DNA from: Planctomycetes bacterium B3_Pla
Lineage (GTDB): Bacteria > Planctomycetota > Phycisphaerae > Sedimentisphaerales > Anaerobacaceae
DNA: 64,000 nucleotides
Direction of reading: 5' to 3'
Assembly: GCA_005223045.1 (NCBI GenBank)
Contig: NJBM01000003.1
Span: 62,001-126,000 of the forward strand
Of the stretch, positions 44,405 to 53,932 are shown piece after piece. The notes beneath the pieces were generated by a model that saw nothing but the letters and a program-made list of their open reading frames with translations, did no database searches and had not been told where the DNA came from. Both the position numbers and the translations under genes were made by a program. Every line of letters starts with the position of its first letter. Position 1 is the stretch's first letter.

Positions 44405-46909
44405 TTACCGCCTGAGTCGCTGTTCGAGTTCGATGCGTCTGGCAGTTTCCTGCCGCAGTTGCTTGCCGGTTGCGGTCAATTGTGTGACCTGCCTGGCGGT
44501 GAACTGCTCAAGCTGCACGTAATCTTCCCGCAGCCTGCTTGCCTCCCGCTTCTTCTGTGAGATTTCACTTTTGAACTGCTCGTTTGCCGCCGCCAGCTCG
44601 GCGATTTGTTGCTCGAGGAGCACTTCGGCCCGCTTATGCTCGCTTATCATCTGCTCGGCCCGGGTCCGGACCACAGATATCTCTTCGTCATGCCTGCTTT
44701 CATTCGCCTTTGAGTCGGCCTCGGCCTTCGCTATCATCTTCGCAGCCTTGGTCTCGGCTTTGGTTATTGACTTCTCAGCTCTGGCCTCGACCCTGGCTAT
44801 TGCCCGCTCAGCTTTAATCCTTACCGCTGTTAGCTCTTTGTCATACCTCTTTTCATTAGCCCTGGCCCGGGATTCGGCTTTCGATATCGCTGCGGCGGCA
44901 GCAGCCTCGGCACTTGCTATTGATTCGTCTGCTTCGGCTCTAATCGCGGCTAACGACTCGTTGTAACTTACCTGACTTGTCTCCAATTCGATCCTTACTG
45001 CGGCTATTGCCTCCTCAGCTTCAGCCCTTACCGCCGCCAACTCTTCACTATGATCCTCTTCCATCGCCTCGGCAGTCGCTATTGACTCGTCTGACCGGGC
45101 CTTGACGGCGGCAATCTTTTTATCGTACCTCTCTTTATTTGCCAAGGCGTCCGACCTGACCTTTGCTATTGCCCTATCAGCCTTGGCCTCGACCTTGCTC
45201 ATTGCCTTCTCAGCTTTGGCCTCAGCCCTGGCTATTGCCCGCTCGGCTTTGGCCCTTACTGCTGCTAACTCCTTGTCGTACCGTTTCTCCTTCGCCTCAA
45301 CATCGGATTTGGCTTTCGCTATCGCCTCGGCAGCCGCGGCCTCGGCTGTCGCTATTGACTCGTCTGCTTCGGCCCTCACCGCGGCTATCTCCTCTTCGTA
45401 ACTTGCCTCCGTTGCCTCCGATTCAGCCCTTACTGCCGCCAACTCGTCGCCGTGCCTCTCTTCCATCGCGTTGGCATCGGATTCGGCTTTCGATATCGCT
45501 GCTGCTATCGCAGCATCGGCTTTCGCTACCGACTCGTCCGCCTGGGCCTTGATTGCGGCAATCTCTTTCTCGTACTTCCCTTTCATTACCGAGGCGTCCG
45601 ACTCGGCTTTTGCTATTGCCTTGGCAGTCTTTGCCTCAGCCTTAGCCTCAGCCTTGCTGATTGCTTTCTTAGCTTTGGTCTCAGACCTGGTTATTGCCCG
45701 CTCGGCTTTGGCCCCCACTGCCGCCAACTCCTTGTCGTACCGTTTTTCCTTCGCCTCAACATCGGATTTGGCTTTCGATATCGCCTCGACTGCCGTGGCC
45801 TCGGCAGTAGCTATCGCTTCATCCGCTTCAGCCCTCACCGCGGCTATCGCCTCATCGTAATTTGCTTGCTTTGCTTCAAATTCGGCCCTGACCTCAGCTA
45901 TTGCCACCTCGTCTGTCTGGGCCTTGACGGCGGCAATCTCTTTATCGTACCACTCTTTCATTACCGAGACGTCTAACTCGGCCTTTGTTATTGCATCTTC
46001 AGCTTCAGCCCTTAGCGCAGCCAACTCTCCGCCGCACTTCATTTCCCTCGCCTCGGCATCGGATTCGGCCTTTGTTATCGCCTCGGCAGCAGCGGACTCA
46101 GCACTCGCTACCGCCTCGACTGCCTGGACCTTGAGGGCGGCAATCTCTTTATCATACTTCCTTTTCATTGCCGAAACGTCCGACTCGGCTTTTGCTATTG
46201 ACTTGTCTACCTGAACCCTCACGGCGGCTATCGTCTCTTTGTAACTTGCTTCCTTTGCCTCCGATTCAGCCCTGATCTCAGCCATTGCCGCCTCAGCTTC
46301 AGCCCTTACCGCCGCTAATTCTTCGTCGTATCTCTCCTCACTCGCCTCAGCCTGGGATTCAGCTTTCGCTATCGCCTCGGCAGCCGCAGCCCCGGTCTTC
46401 GCTGCTGCCTCGTCTGCCTGAGCCTTTTGCTCGGTGAGCGCCTTGTCGAATCCATCGGCGGCGGCTGCAAACTCATCCGCCTGCTGTTCGATGTACTGAT
46501 CGAGCTTACTGACGTGCTCTTGCAGCTTGTTTTCTGTCCGGGCTTGTGCAGCGACAACAACTACGAGCCCGACGATTTGTCCTTCTTTGTCCCTTGCCGC
46601 GGTCATTCTGGTCTGCGAGCAGAACACTGTTCCGTCACTTCGCACACGATCTACCGGACCGGCGAGCTGACCTCTTCGTATGGCTTCTTCGATGAAATCG
46701 CACACGAAAGTATTCATCTGTTCTTCGGTGTGAAACGCACTGACATGTTTGCCTATCAGCTCATCGGGGGTGTCGTACCCATGTGTCGCAGCCCACGCAA
46801 GATTAGCGAAGCGGAGGATTCCGCCTCCGTCAATCACGACAATTCCGTCAGCAGCCTGATTGGACGTCGCCGTTATCTGCTGTAGTATCTGCTCGATTTG
46901 CTTATTCAT
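44405..46909 (-). CDS. PAS-domain protein with very long repetitive coiled coil
   Basis: The start is uncertain: 46909 gives MNKQIEQILQQITATSNQAA, the natural beginning of a PAS region; in-frame ATGs at 46924 and 46975 would add residues that look like translated repeat. Residues ~15-125 form one PAS domain (DGIVVIDGGGILRFANLAWA, GKHVSAFHTEEQM, RSDGTVFCSQTRMTA). The remaining ~700 residues are Ala/Glu/Lys-rich coiled coil made of a degenerate super-repeat of ~145-153 residues, present nearly three times (marker KRYDKELAAV). No kinase, GGDEF or methyl-accepting output domain follows. It probably acts as a long structural or sensory rod; function unknown. Confidence 0.7.
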   Translation of the reverse strand: MNKQIEQILQQITATSNQAADGIVVIDGGGILRFANLAWAATHGYDTPDELIGKHVSAFHTEEQMNTFVCDFIEEAIRRGQLAGPVDRVRSDGTVFCSQTRMTAARDKEGQIVGLVVVVAAQARTENKLQEHVSKLDQYIEQQADEFAAAADGFDKALTEQKAQADEAAAKTGAAAAEAIAKAESQAEASEERYDEELAAVRAEAEAAMAEIRAESEAKEASYKETIAAVRVQVDKSIAKAESDVSAMKRKYDKEIAALKVQAVEAVASAESAAAEAITKAESDAEAREMKCGGELAALRAEAEDAITKAELDVSVMKEWYDKEIAAVKAQTDEVAIAEVRAEFEAKQANYDEAIAAVRAEADEAIATAEATAVEAISKAKSDVEAKEKRYDKELAAVGAKAERAITRSETKAKKAISKAEAKAEAKTAKAIAKAESDASVMKGKYEKEIAAIKAQADESVAKADAAIAAAISKAESDANAMEERHGDELAAVRAESEATEASYEEEIAAVRAEADESIATAEAAAAEAIAKAKSDVEAKEKRYDKELAAVRAKAERAIARAEAKAEKAMSKVEAKADRAIAKVRSDALANKERYDKKIAAVKARSDESIATAEAMEEDHSEELAAVRAEAEEAIAAVRIELETSQVSYNESLAAIRAEADESIASAEAAAAAAISKAESRARANEKRYDKELTAVRIKAERAIARVEARAEKSITKAETKAAKMIAKAEADSKANESRHDEEISVVRTRAEQMISEHKRAEVLLEQQIAELAAANEQFKSEISQKKREASRLREDYVQLEQFTARQVTQLTATGKQLRQETARRIELEQRLRR

Positions 46910-47464
46910 ACCCACCAATGTCATCCGTAGGGTCGCTTCAGAGAAAGCAAACGCTACCTTCACCACCTGGTCCATCCCGAAGGCTTCTCAGCGGAGATAT
47001 ATCCTCTAATGGCCTATTCGTGTGCAACGAAATTATTATAACAACCTGCAGGCCGGAGATCAAGATTCCAGTGGCTACTATACAGCGATTGAGCCTGGTG
47101 TGTAAAGAAGTCTTTGAAATGGGCACTGTAGGGCTGTTGAAAAAGTCCCCTTATTCTGTTATTTATATTATCCGTAGCGGGGGCCAACTTCATGCACGGC
47201 CAAATCGAGTGACGCCTTACTTATTTTCGGCGCGGTTGTATTGTGGAGATTAAGGATTTATAAACTCCCGGGTTAAAACTTTTCAGTCTTGAGTTCACAA
47301 ACAGATTGCTTTGAGCTAAAATTGCCGTGAGGTAGCGTGTCACGGGCGACTAGCACTACGGTATTATTAAGACTTGAAGCTTGCAAGAGTGTTTTAGTGA
47401 AGTGTATATTGGAAATCCCGGATGATATTACGTTTCTTATATAGTGATTAGAATGGAGGTAACA
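46910..47464. other. Spacer between divergent PAS gene and oxidoreductase operon
   Basis: No supported gene. It contains a lone end of the 44-kb element at 47124-47150. The remainder, 47150-47450, is A/T-richer and would hold the promoter of the oxidoreductase operon; I see no convincing -35/-10 pair. Confidence 0.45.
47124..47150. repeat. Solitary end of the inverted-repeat element
   Basis: AGGGCTGTTGAAAAAGTCCC (47129-47148) matches the reverse complement of the right end of the 44.0-kb element (GGGGCTGTTGAAAAAGTCCC) except for one base. No second end is found nearby. Confidence 0.65.
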
Positions 47465-48814
47465 ATGAAACGCCGTACATTCCTTAAACAAAGCACTGCA
47501 ATTGGAGCAGGGCTTATTGTCCTGAAATCAGGGACTCTCAGAGGTAAGTCATCGAACGACAAGCTCAACATTGCCGGTATAGGCGTCGGTGGTATGGGCA
47601 GAAACAACATCAGTCGTTGTGCCGACGAAAATATTGTCGCACTATGCGATGTGGACCAGGAATATGCAGCCAAGACGTACAAGAAATATCCCAAAGCCAA
47701 AATATATCTCGATTTTCGCATTATGCTCGACAAACAGAAAGACATCGATGCGGTCATAATCGCCACCCCCGACCATTCACACGCCGTTATCGCAATGGCA
47801 GCGATGAACCGGGGAAAACACGTTTATGTCCAGAAACCGCTTTCTCACTCAGTTTATGAAGCTCGCATTCTCACCGAGACGGCCCGTAAAAATAAAGTCG
47901 CTTCACAAATGGGCAACCAGGGCCACTCCGGTGACGGCGCCCGCTTGATATGCGAATGGATTTGGGACGGCGCCATCGGGCCGGTTCGAAAGGTCCATGC
48001 CTGGACTAACCGGCCTGTCTGGCCACAGGGAGTGGAGGTGGACAGGCCGAAGAATACCCCGCCGATTCCTTCCACTCTTGACTGGGACAAATGGCTGGGA
48101 CCTGCTCCGTACCGCCCTTACCACCCTACATATTTGCCTGACAGTTGGCGTGCCTGGTGGGATTTCGGAACCGGTTCTCTTGGCGATTTAGGATGTCATA
48201 TACTGGATCCGATATTCTGGGCGCTGAAAATGAAATATCCGGTTAGTGTTGAAGCCTGCATTTCCACCTACTGGCATGAATTTTGGACGAAGACAGAGCC
48301 TAAAAACGAAACTTACCCAAGGTCAACAATAGTTCGCTACAAGTTTCCCGCCCGCCAGGATATGCCTGAAGTTGATTTGACATGGTGGGACGGCGGGATG
48401 ACGCCCCCGATACCTGAAGAACTCGAAGAAGGGCGGCAGATGGGAGACAGTGATGGCGGCGTCCTTTTCATAGGGGACAAAGGAATATTGATGTGCGGCT
48501 GCTACGGCAAGAGCCCTCGCCTGATACCCGAGACGAAGATGAAGCAATATGAAAGACCGTCGCAGACAATCGACAGGATACCGAATGGAATCGACGGACA
48601 CGAAAAAGATTGGATCAGGGCATGCAAAGGCGGAAAACCTGCAAGCTCGAACTTCGACTATTCCGGACCGCTGTCAGAAATGGTTTTGATGGGCAATCTT
48701 GCGGTTCGTTTTCCAGGCCGGAAACTGCTATGGGACGGACCGAAAATGGAAGTTACTAACGATGCAGATGCAAATGCGTATGTCCGACGAAAATACCGGC
48801 CTGGTTGGAGCTAA
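47465..48814 (+). CDS. Tat-exported Gfo/Idh/MocA-family oxidoreductase
   Basis: Start at 47465, where GGAGGT lies 4-5 nt upstream and the product begins with a Tat signal (MKRRTFLKQSTAIGAGLIVL). The NAD(P) domain has NIAGIGVGGMGRNN, ALCDVDQEYA and VIIATPDHSHAVIAMAAM; the catalytic lysine motif is YVQKPLSHS (EKP in most members). The C-terminal domain has the planctomycete-type HDWDKWLGPAP-like segment (LDWDKWLGPAPYRPYHP) and DFGTGSLGDLGCHILDP. Length ~450 aa. These proteins oxidise or epimerise sugars and inositols, with cofactor loaded before export. Heads a four-gene plus-strand run. Confidence 0.88.
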   Translation: MKRRTFLKQSTAIGAGLIVLKSGTLRGKSSNDKLNIAGIGVGGMGRNNISRCADENIVALCDVDQEYAAKTYKKYPKAKIYLDFRIMLDKQKDIDAVIIATPDHSHAVIAMAAMNRGKHVYVQKPLSHSVYEARILTETARKNKVASQMGNQGHSGDGARLICEWIWDGAIGPVRKVHAWTNRPVWPQGVEVDRPKNTPPIPSTLDWDKWLGPAPYRPYHPTYLPDSWRAWWDFGTGSLGDLGCHILDPIFWALKMKYPVSVEACISTYWHEFWTKTEPKNETYPRSTIVRYKFPARQDMPEVDLTWWDGGMTPPIPEELEEGRQMGDSDGGVLFIGDKGILMCGCYGKSPRLIPETKMKQYERPSQTIDRIPNGIDGHEKDWIRACKGGKPASSNFDYSGPLSEMVLMGNLAVRFPGRKLLWDGPKMEVTNDADANAYVRRKYRPGWS

Positions 48815-48865
48815 AATGGCCCATCAGGTTGTGTCGCGGGCGCTAAAGTCCCTGGGAGACTGGTA

Positions 48866-50296
48866 TTGGATTCCGAAAGAAGAAACGAGCGTTTAAGTGC
48901 GAAAGACGATGACGATTTTCGCTCATTGCAGCAGAAATACCTGATGCAATGCTGGGCAGCGCAGCGCCATTACGATCCTGTTGCTGTTGAGAAGGCCGAC
49001 GGTTGCTGGATATACACGACTGACGGCAGAAAAATCTTCGACCTGCGAAGCGCCCATGAATGTATCAACCTGGGCTTTCGGCATCCGAAGATATTGCAGG
49101 CGATGCGGGACCAGATGGAAAGAGTGGTTTATGTCACCGATGATTTTGCCACCCGGCCGACGGCTCTGCTGGCAAGGACGTTGGCGGAGATAACGCCCGG
49201 CGATCCCAACAAACGCGTTTGGTTCGGCCAAAGCGGCGCCGGAGCCGTAGAGGCGGCCATAAAGGGCGCGAGGTTCTACAAGTACCACCAAATGATTAAG
49301 AAGGGGCCCGAAAACCTCTCGCCGGACATGCAGTATCCTTACCCGTACAAGATCATTTCCCGGTATCGGTCGTGGCATGGTTCAACCGCAGGGGCGGCTT
49401 CCGTCAGCGGGGACCCGCGACGCTGGTTCATCGAGCCGCTTACCATCCCCGGCGTCAAACACGCGCCCGATGCCTACTGTTACCGATGTCCCTTCGACAA
49501 AACCTATCCCGGCTGCGATATCGACTGCGTTGAGTACATCGACAAGATGATCGAATTGGAAGGCGGCTCCAACAAAGTGGCCGCCGTCATTATCGAGCCT
49601 ATTGTCGGTTCCAACGGTATCATTCCTCCCCCCGGCGAATACTATCCCAGACTCAGAGAAATCTGTGACAAATGGGACGTAGTCCTCATAGCCGATGAAA
49701 CGATGACCGGCCTCGGCAGAACCGGTGAGATGTTTGCGATTGAGCACTACGACATTGTTCCTGATATCATCGTGATGGGAAAGGCGCTCGGCGTTTATTG
49801 CCCGCTGAGCGCTACCGTTTTCAGCAGCAGGATTGCCGGAGTTTTCGATGATAATGTCTTCGGTCACGGCCAGAGCTTTTCCGGGCATGCGCTTGGCTGC
49901 GCGGCGGCACTTGCCGGCATCAATGTCCTAAACGAAGAGAAGATACTCGATCGGGTCAGAGAGATGGGGCAATACTTAGGCGATCGTCTCAAAACGCTCG
50001 AACAAAAGCATAGATCGGTTGGAGAAGTCCGGGGCATTGGCCTTTTCTGGACCCTCGAATTAGTGAGAAATAGAGAGACGAAAGAACCGTTCAGAAAACA
50101 AACGGACAAGTATGCCCGCAACGTTCTGACGGAAATCGCCGAATACCTGCTGCGGGAAAAGAATATCTACATACCGGCCGACAAATTTGGAATCTGGATT
50201 GTCCCTCCGTTGATTGTCAAGAAACAGGAGATCGACTTCATTGTGGATTCTATTGACGAGGCCCTGAAAATTGCAGACGATGAGGCGACAGAATAA
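48866..50296 (+). CDS. Class III PLP aminotransferase
   Basis: The start is a TTG at 48866 with GGGAG 8 nt upstream; the next Met lies too deep. The fold-type I class III pattern is clear: FGQSGAGAVEAAIKGARFY, YRSWHGSTAGAASVSGDPR, ADETMTGLGRTGEMFAIEHY, and the PLP lysine in IIVMGKALGVYCPL. A four-cysteine segment CYRCPFDKTYPGC, with a further Cys shortly after, sits where many omega-amino-acid:pyruvate/2-oxoglutarate aminotransferases have it. 476 aa. The substrate could be 4-aminobutyrate, taurine or an amino-sugar; context with sugar oxidoreductases suggests a keto-sugar or polyol derivative, but this is weak. Confidence 0.87.
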   Translation: MDSERRNERLSAKDDDDFRSLQQKYLMQCWAAQRHYDPVAVEKADGCWIYTTDGRKIFDLRSAHECINLGFRHPKILQAMRDQMERVVYVTDDFATRPTALLARTLAEITPGDPNKRVWFGQSGAGAVEAAIKGARFYKYHQMIKKGPENLSPDMQYPYPYKIISRYRSWHGSTAGAASVSGDPRRWFIEPLTIPGVKHAPDAYCYRCPFDKTYPGCDIDCVEYIDKMIELEGGSNKVAAVIIEPIVGSNGIIPPPGEYYPRLREICDKWDVVLIADETMTGLGRTGEMFAIEHYDIVPDIIVMGKALGVYCPLSATVFSSRIAGVFDDNVFGHGQSFSGHALGCAAALAGINVLNEEKILDRVREMGQYLGDRLKTLEQKHRSVGEVRGIGLFWTLELVRNRETKEPFRKQTDKYARNVLTEIAEYLLREKNIYIPADKFGIWIVPPLIVKKQEIDFIVDSIDEALKIADDEATE

Positions 50297-50391
50297 ATAC
50301 CCTTTACAGCATCCATGCCTAAGAGGTAAGCTATATGAAGCGTACATAGTAATCTGCGAAATTTAAATGCCGGTTCACGAGGTAAAACATA

Positions 50392-51363
50392 ATGAAGCGA
50401 AGATTATTTCTCAAAGCCGCATCGGCCTCAGCAGTAGGAACGGCAATAAGCACTCATTACTGGGATACAATTCAAGCCGCCCTCGCCAGGGACGCAGACA
50501 AATCTATCCCATACCGTCTCTATAAGGACAGCACCAAACTGTCTATTGTCGGTTTTGGCGGCATCGTTGTCGTTGGTCAGCCGCAAGCAGACGCCAACCG
50601 GGAAGTTGCACGCGCCATTGATCGCGGCGTCAACTATTTTGACGTCGCTCCAACGTACGGCAATGGAGAGGCGGAAGAAAAGCTTGGTATCGCACTAAAA
50701 CCATACCGCAAAAGTGCTTTTCTTGCCTGCAAAACTCAAAAACGCGATGCCGCAGGAGCTCGAACTGAGCTGGAAAACTCTCTGAGAGTTCTTAACACCG
50801 ATCATTTCGATCTCTATCAGCTACATGCCATGAGCAAGATGGAGGATGTAGATGTTGTGCTGGGACCGGGCGGAGCCTTAGAAACATTCTTGAAGGCCCG
50901 GAAAGAGGGGAAAGTTCGTTACATAGGCTTCTCCGCCCACAATGAAGATGTTGCTTTGCGGCTGTTAGACGAATTCCCGTTTGACTCAGTTCTCTTTCCT
51001 ATTAACTATGTCTGTTTTGCCCAGGGCAATTTTGGGCCGCGACTCCTTAAGAAAGTGAAAGAGAAAAATGTAGCCTGCCTGGCACTTAAGTCTCTTGCAT
51101 ATACGCGCTGGGCCGACAAGGAAAAAAGAAGAGCCAACCATCCAAAATGTTGGTATCAGCCTATAAGCGACCTGGAAAAAGCAAGTCTGGCCTTGCGTTT
51201 TACCCTTTCAGAGAATATCACAGCCGCGATTCCACCGGGAGATGAGAAAATATATCGTATTGCAGAAACATTAGCAGCGCAATTCACGCCTCTAAGCCCC
51301 GCTGAACGCAAATCGTTATTGGCCTCCAGCACGAATCTCGCCCCGATTTTCCGAAATGGTTAG
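50392..51363 (+). CDS. Tat-exported aldo/keto reductase
   Basis: Starts MKRRLFLKAASASAVGTAIS, a Tat signal, with GAGG upstream. The aldo-keto reductase tetrad can be placed: Asp and Tyr in YFDVAPTYGNGEAEEKLG, Lys in AFLACKTQKRD, His in DLYQLHAMSK. Later strands GKVRYIGFSAHN and the C-terminal helix follow. 323 aa. NADPH-dependent reduction of an aldehyde or ketone is expected, though a periplasmic location would need folding and cofactor loading before export. It sits 95 bp after the aminotransferase. Confidence 0.87.
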   Translation: MKRRLFLKAASASAVGTAISTHYWDTIQAALARDADKSIPYRLYKDSTKLSIVGFGGIVVVGQPQADANREVARAIDRGVNYFDVAPTYGNGEAEEKLGIALKPYRKSAFLACKTQKRDAAGARTELENSLRVLNTDHFDLYQLHAMSKMEDVDVVLGPGGALETFLKARKEGKVRYIGFSAHNEDVALRLLDEFPFDSVLFPINYVCFAQGNFGPRLLKKVKEKNVACLALKSLAYTRWADKEKRRANHPKCWYQPISDLEKASLALRFTLSENITAAIPPGDEKIYRIAETLAAQFTPLSPAERKSLLASSTNLAPIFRNG

Positions 51364-52570
51364 ACCGAAGAAAAACAAGACTACTACCTCGCCGAAGGGC
51401 TTTTTCGCCGCCGGTCTGCATTGCGGAATCAAAGAATCAGGCAAATACGATCTCGGATTGCTTGCCTGCCCCACGGGCGCGAAAGCAGCGGCGGTCTTTA
51501 CGACCAACAAGATCGTCTCGGCGGCGGTGACTATATGCAAAAAGCATTTCAAAAGCCCCGGCATATCGGCTGTGATTGTCAACTCCGGCAACGCCAATGC
51601 GTGTACGGGCCACAAGGGCATTGAAAATGCAGTGGCAATGTGCCGCAAGACAGCACAAGAGTTGAAAATCGAAAATCGAAATGTCCTCGTCGCATCTACC
51701 GGTATTATCGGAGAGCAATTGCCGATAAAGACCATTGCCGCGGGTATTTCAAAAGCGGCGGCGAAGATTTCAGCTTCATCGAAAGCAGGCCTGGATTTCG
51801 CCAAAGCGATAATGACGACCGACACGAAGCCGAAGCAGGCCGTCCGCCAAATGGAGATTTCCGGATCCAAGGTGACGATAGCCGGCACGGTCAAAGGGGC
51901 CGGCATGATCGCGCCGAACATGGCAACTACGCTCTGCTTTATTACCACCGATGCCGCCATAAGCAAGCCTCTGCTGGCGAGTGCGCTAAAGACCGCAATA
52001 GATGATTCATTAAACAGACTAACCGTTGACGGCCATCAGAGCACCAACGACACGGCAATTGTCCTCGCCTCGGGGCTGGCTGGAAACCGGCCTATAACGA
52101 GCCGATGTCCGCGGTATAGAAAATTCGCCAACGTCCTCGGTGAGTTGTGCGAAGATCTGGCCCGGCAGATGGCGCTCGATGCCGAGGGGGCGACGCGGAT
52201 GTTCAAGGTGGTGGTCGAAGGTGCGGCTACGAAGGCCGATGCGGCAAAGGCCAGCCGGGCGATAGCCGATTATCCGCTCGTGAAATGCGCCGTCCACGGC
52301 GGCGATCCCAACTGGGGCAGGATTATATGTGCGGCCGGCTCGGTAGGAGTGAAATTGAACGCGGAGAAGCTTTCCTGCAAGATTGGGCCAATGACCGTCT
52401 TTCAAAACGGCGTGCCAAAGAAGTTCGATGCGGCGAAGGCGAGCAAGATTATCTCACAGCGCGACCACACTATAGCCGTAAATTTGGGTGCGGGCAGTGC
52501 GAGCGATTTCTGCTACGGCTGCGACTTGAGCGCCGAATACGTCAGGATTAACGCCGACTATCACACTTGA
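51356..52570 (+). CDS. argJ: Glutamate N-acetyltransferase / ornithine acetyltransferase
   Basis: ArgJ recycles the acetyl group in arginine synthesis, moving it from N-acetylornithine to glutamate. The ATG overlaps the aldo-keto reductase stop by 8 nt. Signatures: KGFFAAGLHCGIKESGKYDL, AVFTTNKI, VIVNSGNANACTG, the self-cleavage region KGAGMIAPNMATTLCF (cut expected between Ala and Thr), and HGGDPNWGRIICAAG. 404 aa, normal. Whether it also uses acetyl-CoA (bifunctional form) cannot be told from sequence. Confidence 0.95.
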   Translation: MVRPKKNKTTTSPKGFFAAGLHCGIKESGKYDLGLLACPTGAKAAAVFTTNKIVSAAVTICKKHFKSPGISAVIVNSGNANACTGHKGIENAVAMCRKTAQELKIENRNVLVASTGIIGEQLPIKTIAAGISKAAAKISASSKAGLDFAKAIMTTDTKPKQAVRQMEISGSKVTIAGTVKGAGMIAPNMATTLCFITTDAAISKPLLASALKTAIDDSLNRLTVDGHQSTNDTAIVLASGLAGNRPITSRCPRYRKFANVLGELCEDLARQMALDAEGATRMFKVVVEGAATKADAAKASRAIADYPLVKCAVHGGDPNWGRIICAAGSVGVKLNAEKLSCKIGPMTVFQNGVPKKFDAAKASKIISQRDHTIAVNLGAGSASDFCYGCDLSAEYVRINADYHT

Positions 52571-52670
52571 TGGGAACCATAGTAATCTTCGCTATTGCAA
52601 TCGGGGCAGACGTCCTGTAGAATGCTTTCTTAGCTCGGCAATGATGACCCGGCAGCGACGCCGAGAGTTC

Positions 52671-52745
52671 CGGGGTGTAGCTCAGCTTGGCTAGAGCGCC
52701 TGCTTTGGGAGCAGGAGGCCGTAGGTTCGAATCCTATCACCCCGA
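52671..52745 (+). tRNA. tRNA-Pro (anticodon TGG)
   Basis: A full cloverleaf: acceptor CGGGGTG pairs with CACCCCG; D-arm TAGCTCAGCTTGG; anticodon arm CCTGC-TTTGGGA-GCAGG gives anticodon TGG; T-arm GTAGGTTCGAATCCTAT. The discriminator is A and CCA is not encoded. Confidence 0.96.
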
Positions 52746-52944
52746 TTACCATAAGTCCTTAATATATAAGCGATCCAGAACAAAACGTTGTGGAATTGCT
52801 GGGAAAATGGAAAAACACTGACAATAAAGTGCTACGGGCGGTATAATGGAGAAATGGCCTGTGTAGGCATGACGTGCTATTATATTTTGTGATGAAGTTC
52901 AGTCGTGGGGCGGGGCTAATACGGAGGCAGGGTTCCAGACGAGA

Positions 52945-53673
52945 ATGTCCAGTAGTGCAAATCCTGACAATGCGAGTGATGAAAGCTGTGTTCGTGATGA
53001 CATCGACGTCATGCCGATAACGAAGAGAAGCTACATCCTGAGCCATTATCCACGGATCATTTATCAGAAACACACGTTCTTCTCAGCCGTTGCGATGGTC
53101 CTTTGCGCCCTGGTGGCCGCGTTCATCGTTAGCTGCGCCGCGATGATCCTCTCCGGGCTGCATCTTGCCGGTGAAAGACCGGACACGTTCGCTGAACTGG
53201 CCGAGGAGGTGGTCCGCCGGCTGCCCGCGCTGTGCAAATCGCTGCCGCCGGCTCTGATGGTTGGGACGAATTATCCCCGCCAGCCGGACTATTGCTGCCA
53301 CCTTGAGGTTACCGCCGAAACAAAGCAGTCGGCCGACGGCGACGGGCGCCTCCTGACCACGGTCAAGGTCATCAACGATGGTACACAGGCCGTCTTGCTG
53401 CTTTCGCTGCGCATCGTTGTTCTCAACTCCGAGGGTGAGATTCTCGCCGAATCCAACAAATGGGCCGCCACCCCGGTCACCGCCCAACCTCACTGGCTCG
53501 GCCCTCTGATGCCAGGCTGCCAGCGCCATGTCGCTTTCGCAGCCAGCCGGCCATTTCCCGCTTCGTCGCTGAAGGGGCTCAGGACAGAGGTCGAAATCAC
53601 AGAGATCCGAATCCGCCCCGGCCAAAAACAAATTCGGGTCGCCGACAGTCAAGTATCGCCACGGCCAAAATAA
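52945..53673 (+). CDS. Membrane-anchored hypothetical protein
   Basis: The 242-aa protein has a ~45-residue cytoplasmic N-terminus, one long transmembrane helix (AVAMVLCALVAAFIVSCAAM) and an outer domain with a FxxAM-type beta-sandwich feel: YCCHLEVTAETKQ, LTTVKVINDGTQAVLLLSLR and VVLNSEGEILAESNK. This resembles small domains that follow uncharged interaction roles, but no family is recognised. It lies between tRNA-Pro and the exopolysaccharide locus, on the opposite strand from the latter. Confidence 0.55.
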   Translation: MSSSANPDNASDESCVRDDIDVMPITKRSYILSHYPRIIYQKHTFFSAVAMVLCALVAAFIVSCAAMILSGLHLAGERPDTFAELAEEVVRRLPALCKSLPPALMVGTNYPRQPDYCCHLEVTAETKQSADGDGRLLTTVKVINDGTQAVLLLSLRIVVLNSEGEILAESNKWAATPVTAQPHWLGPLMPGCQRHVAFAASRPFPASSLKGLRTEVEITEIRIRPGQKQIRVADSQVSPRPK

Positions 53674-53932
53674 CCTGGTTCAAATCCGACCGAACCTGCA
53701 AGAGACTCGGATCGGACAAAAGAATTATATGTTTGCGGGAAGCAAAGCCGGAGCCTGGAGAGCAGCGATAATTTACAGCCTCGCCACCTGATAGACCGAT
53801 TTGAGACAACGGCTATTTTCTCAGGCGGATGCACTTGCCCGGAACATTACGCAAAGATGAAGAAATTCGTGGAAATACTCTCACAAGGGTTGGGCCATAA
53901 AAAAGGGGCGGATGACTCCGGATCACATATCC

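Noticed and set aside
44571-46885. Several plus-strand ORFs rich in Ala and Ser
   Set aside because: They are antisense shadows of the repetitive coiled-coil gene and repeat because that gene repeats.
53674-53932. Short ORFs between the hypothetical membrane protein and the CapK-like gene
   Set aside because: No start signals and no recognisable protein pattern in this 259-bp gap.
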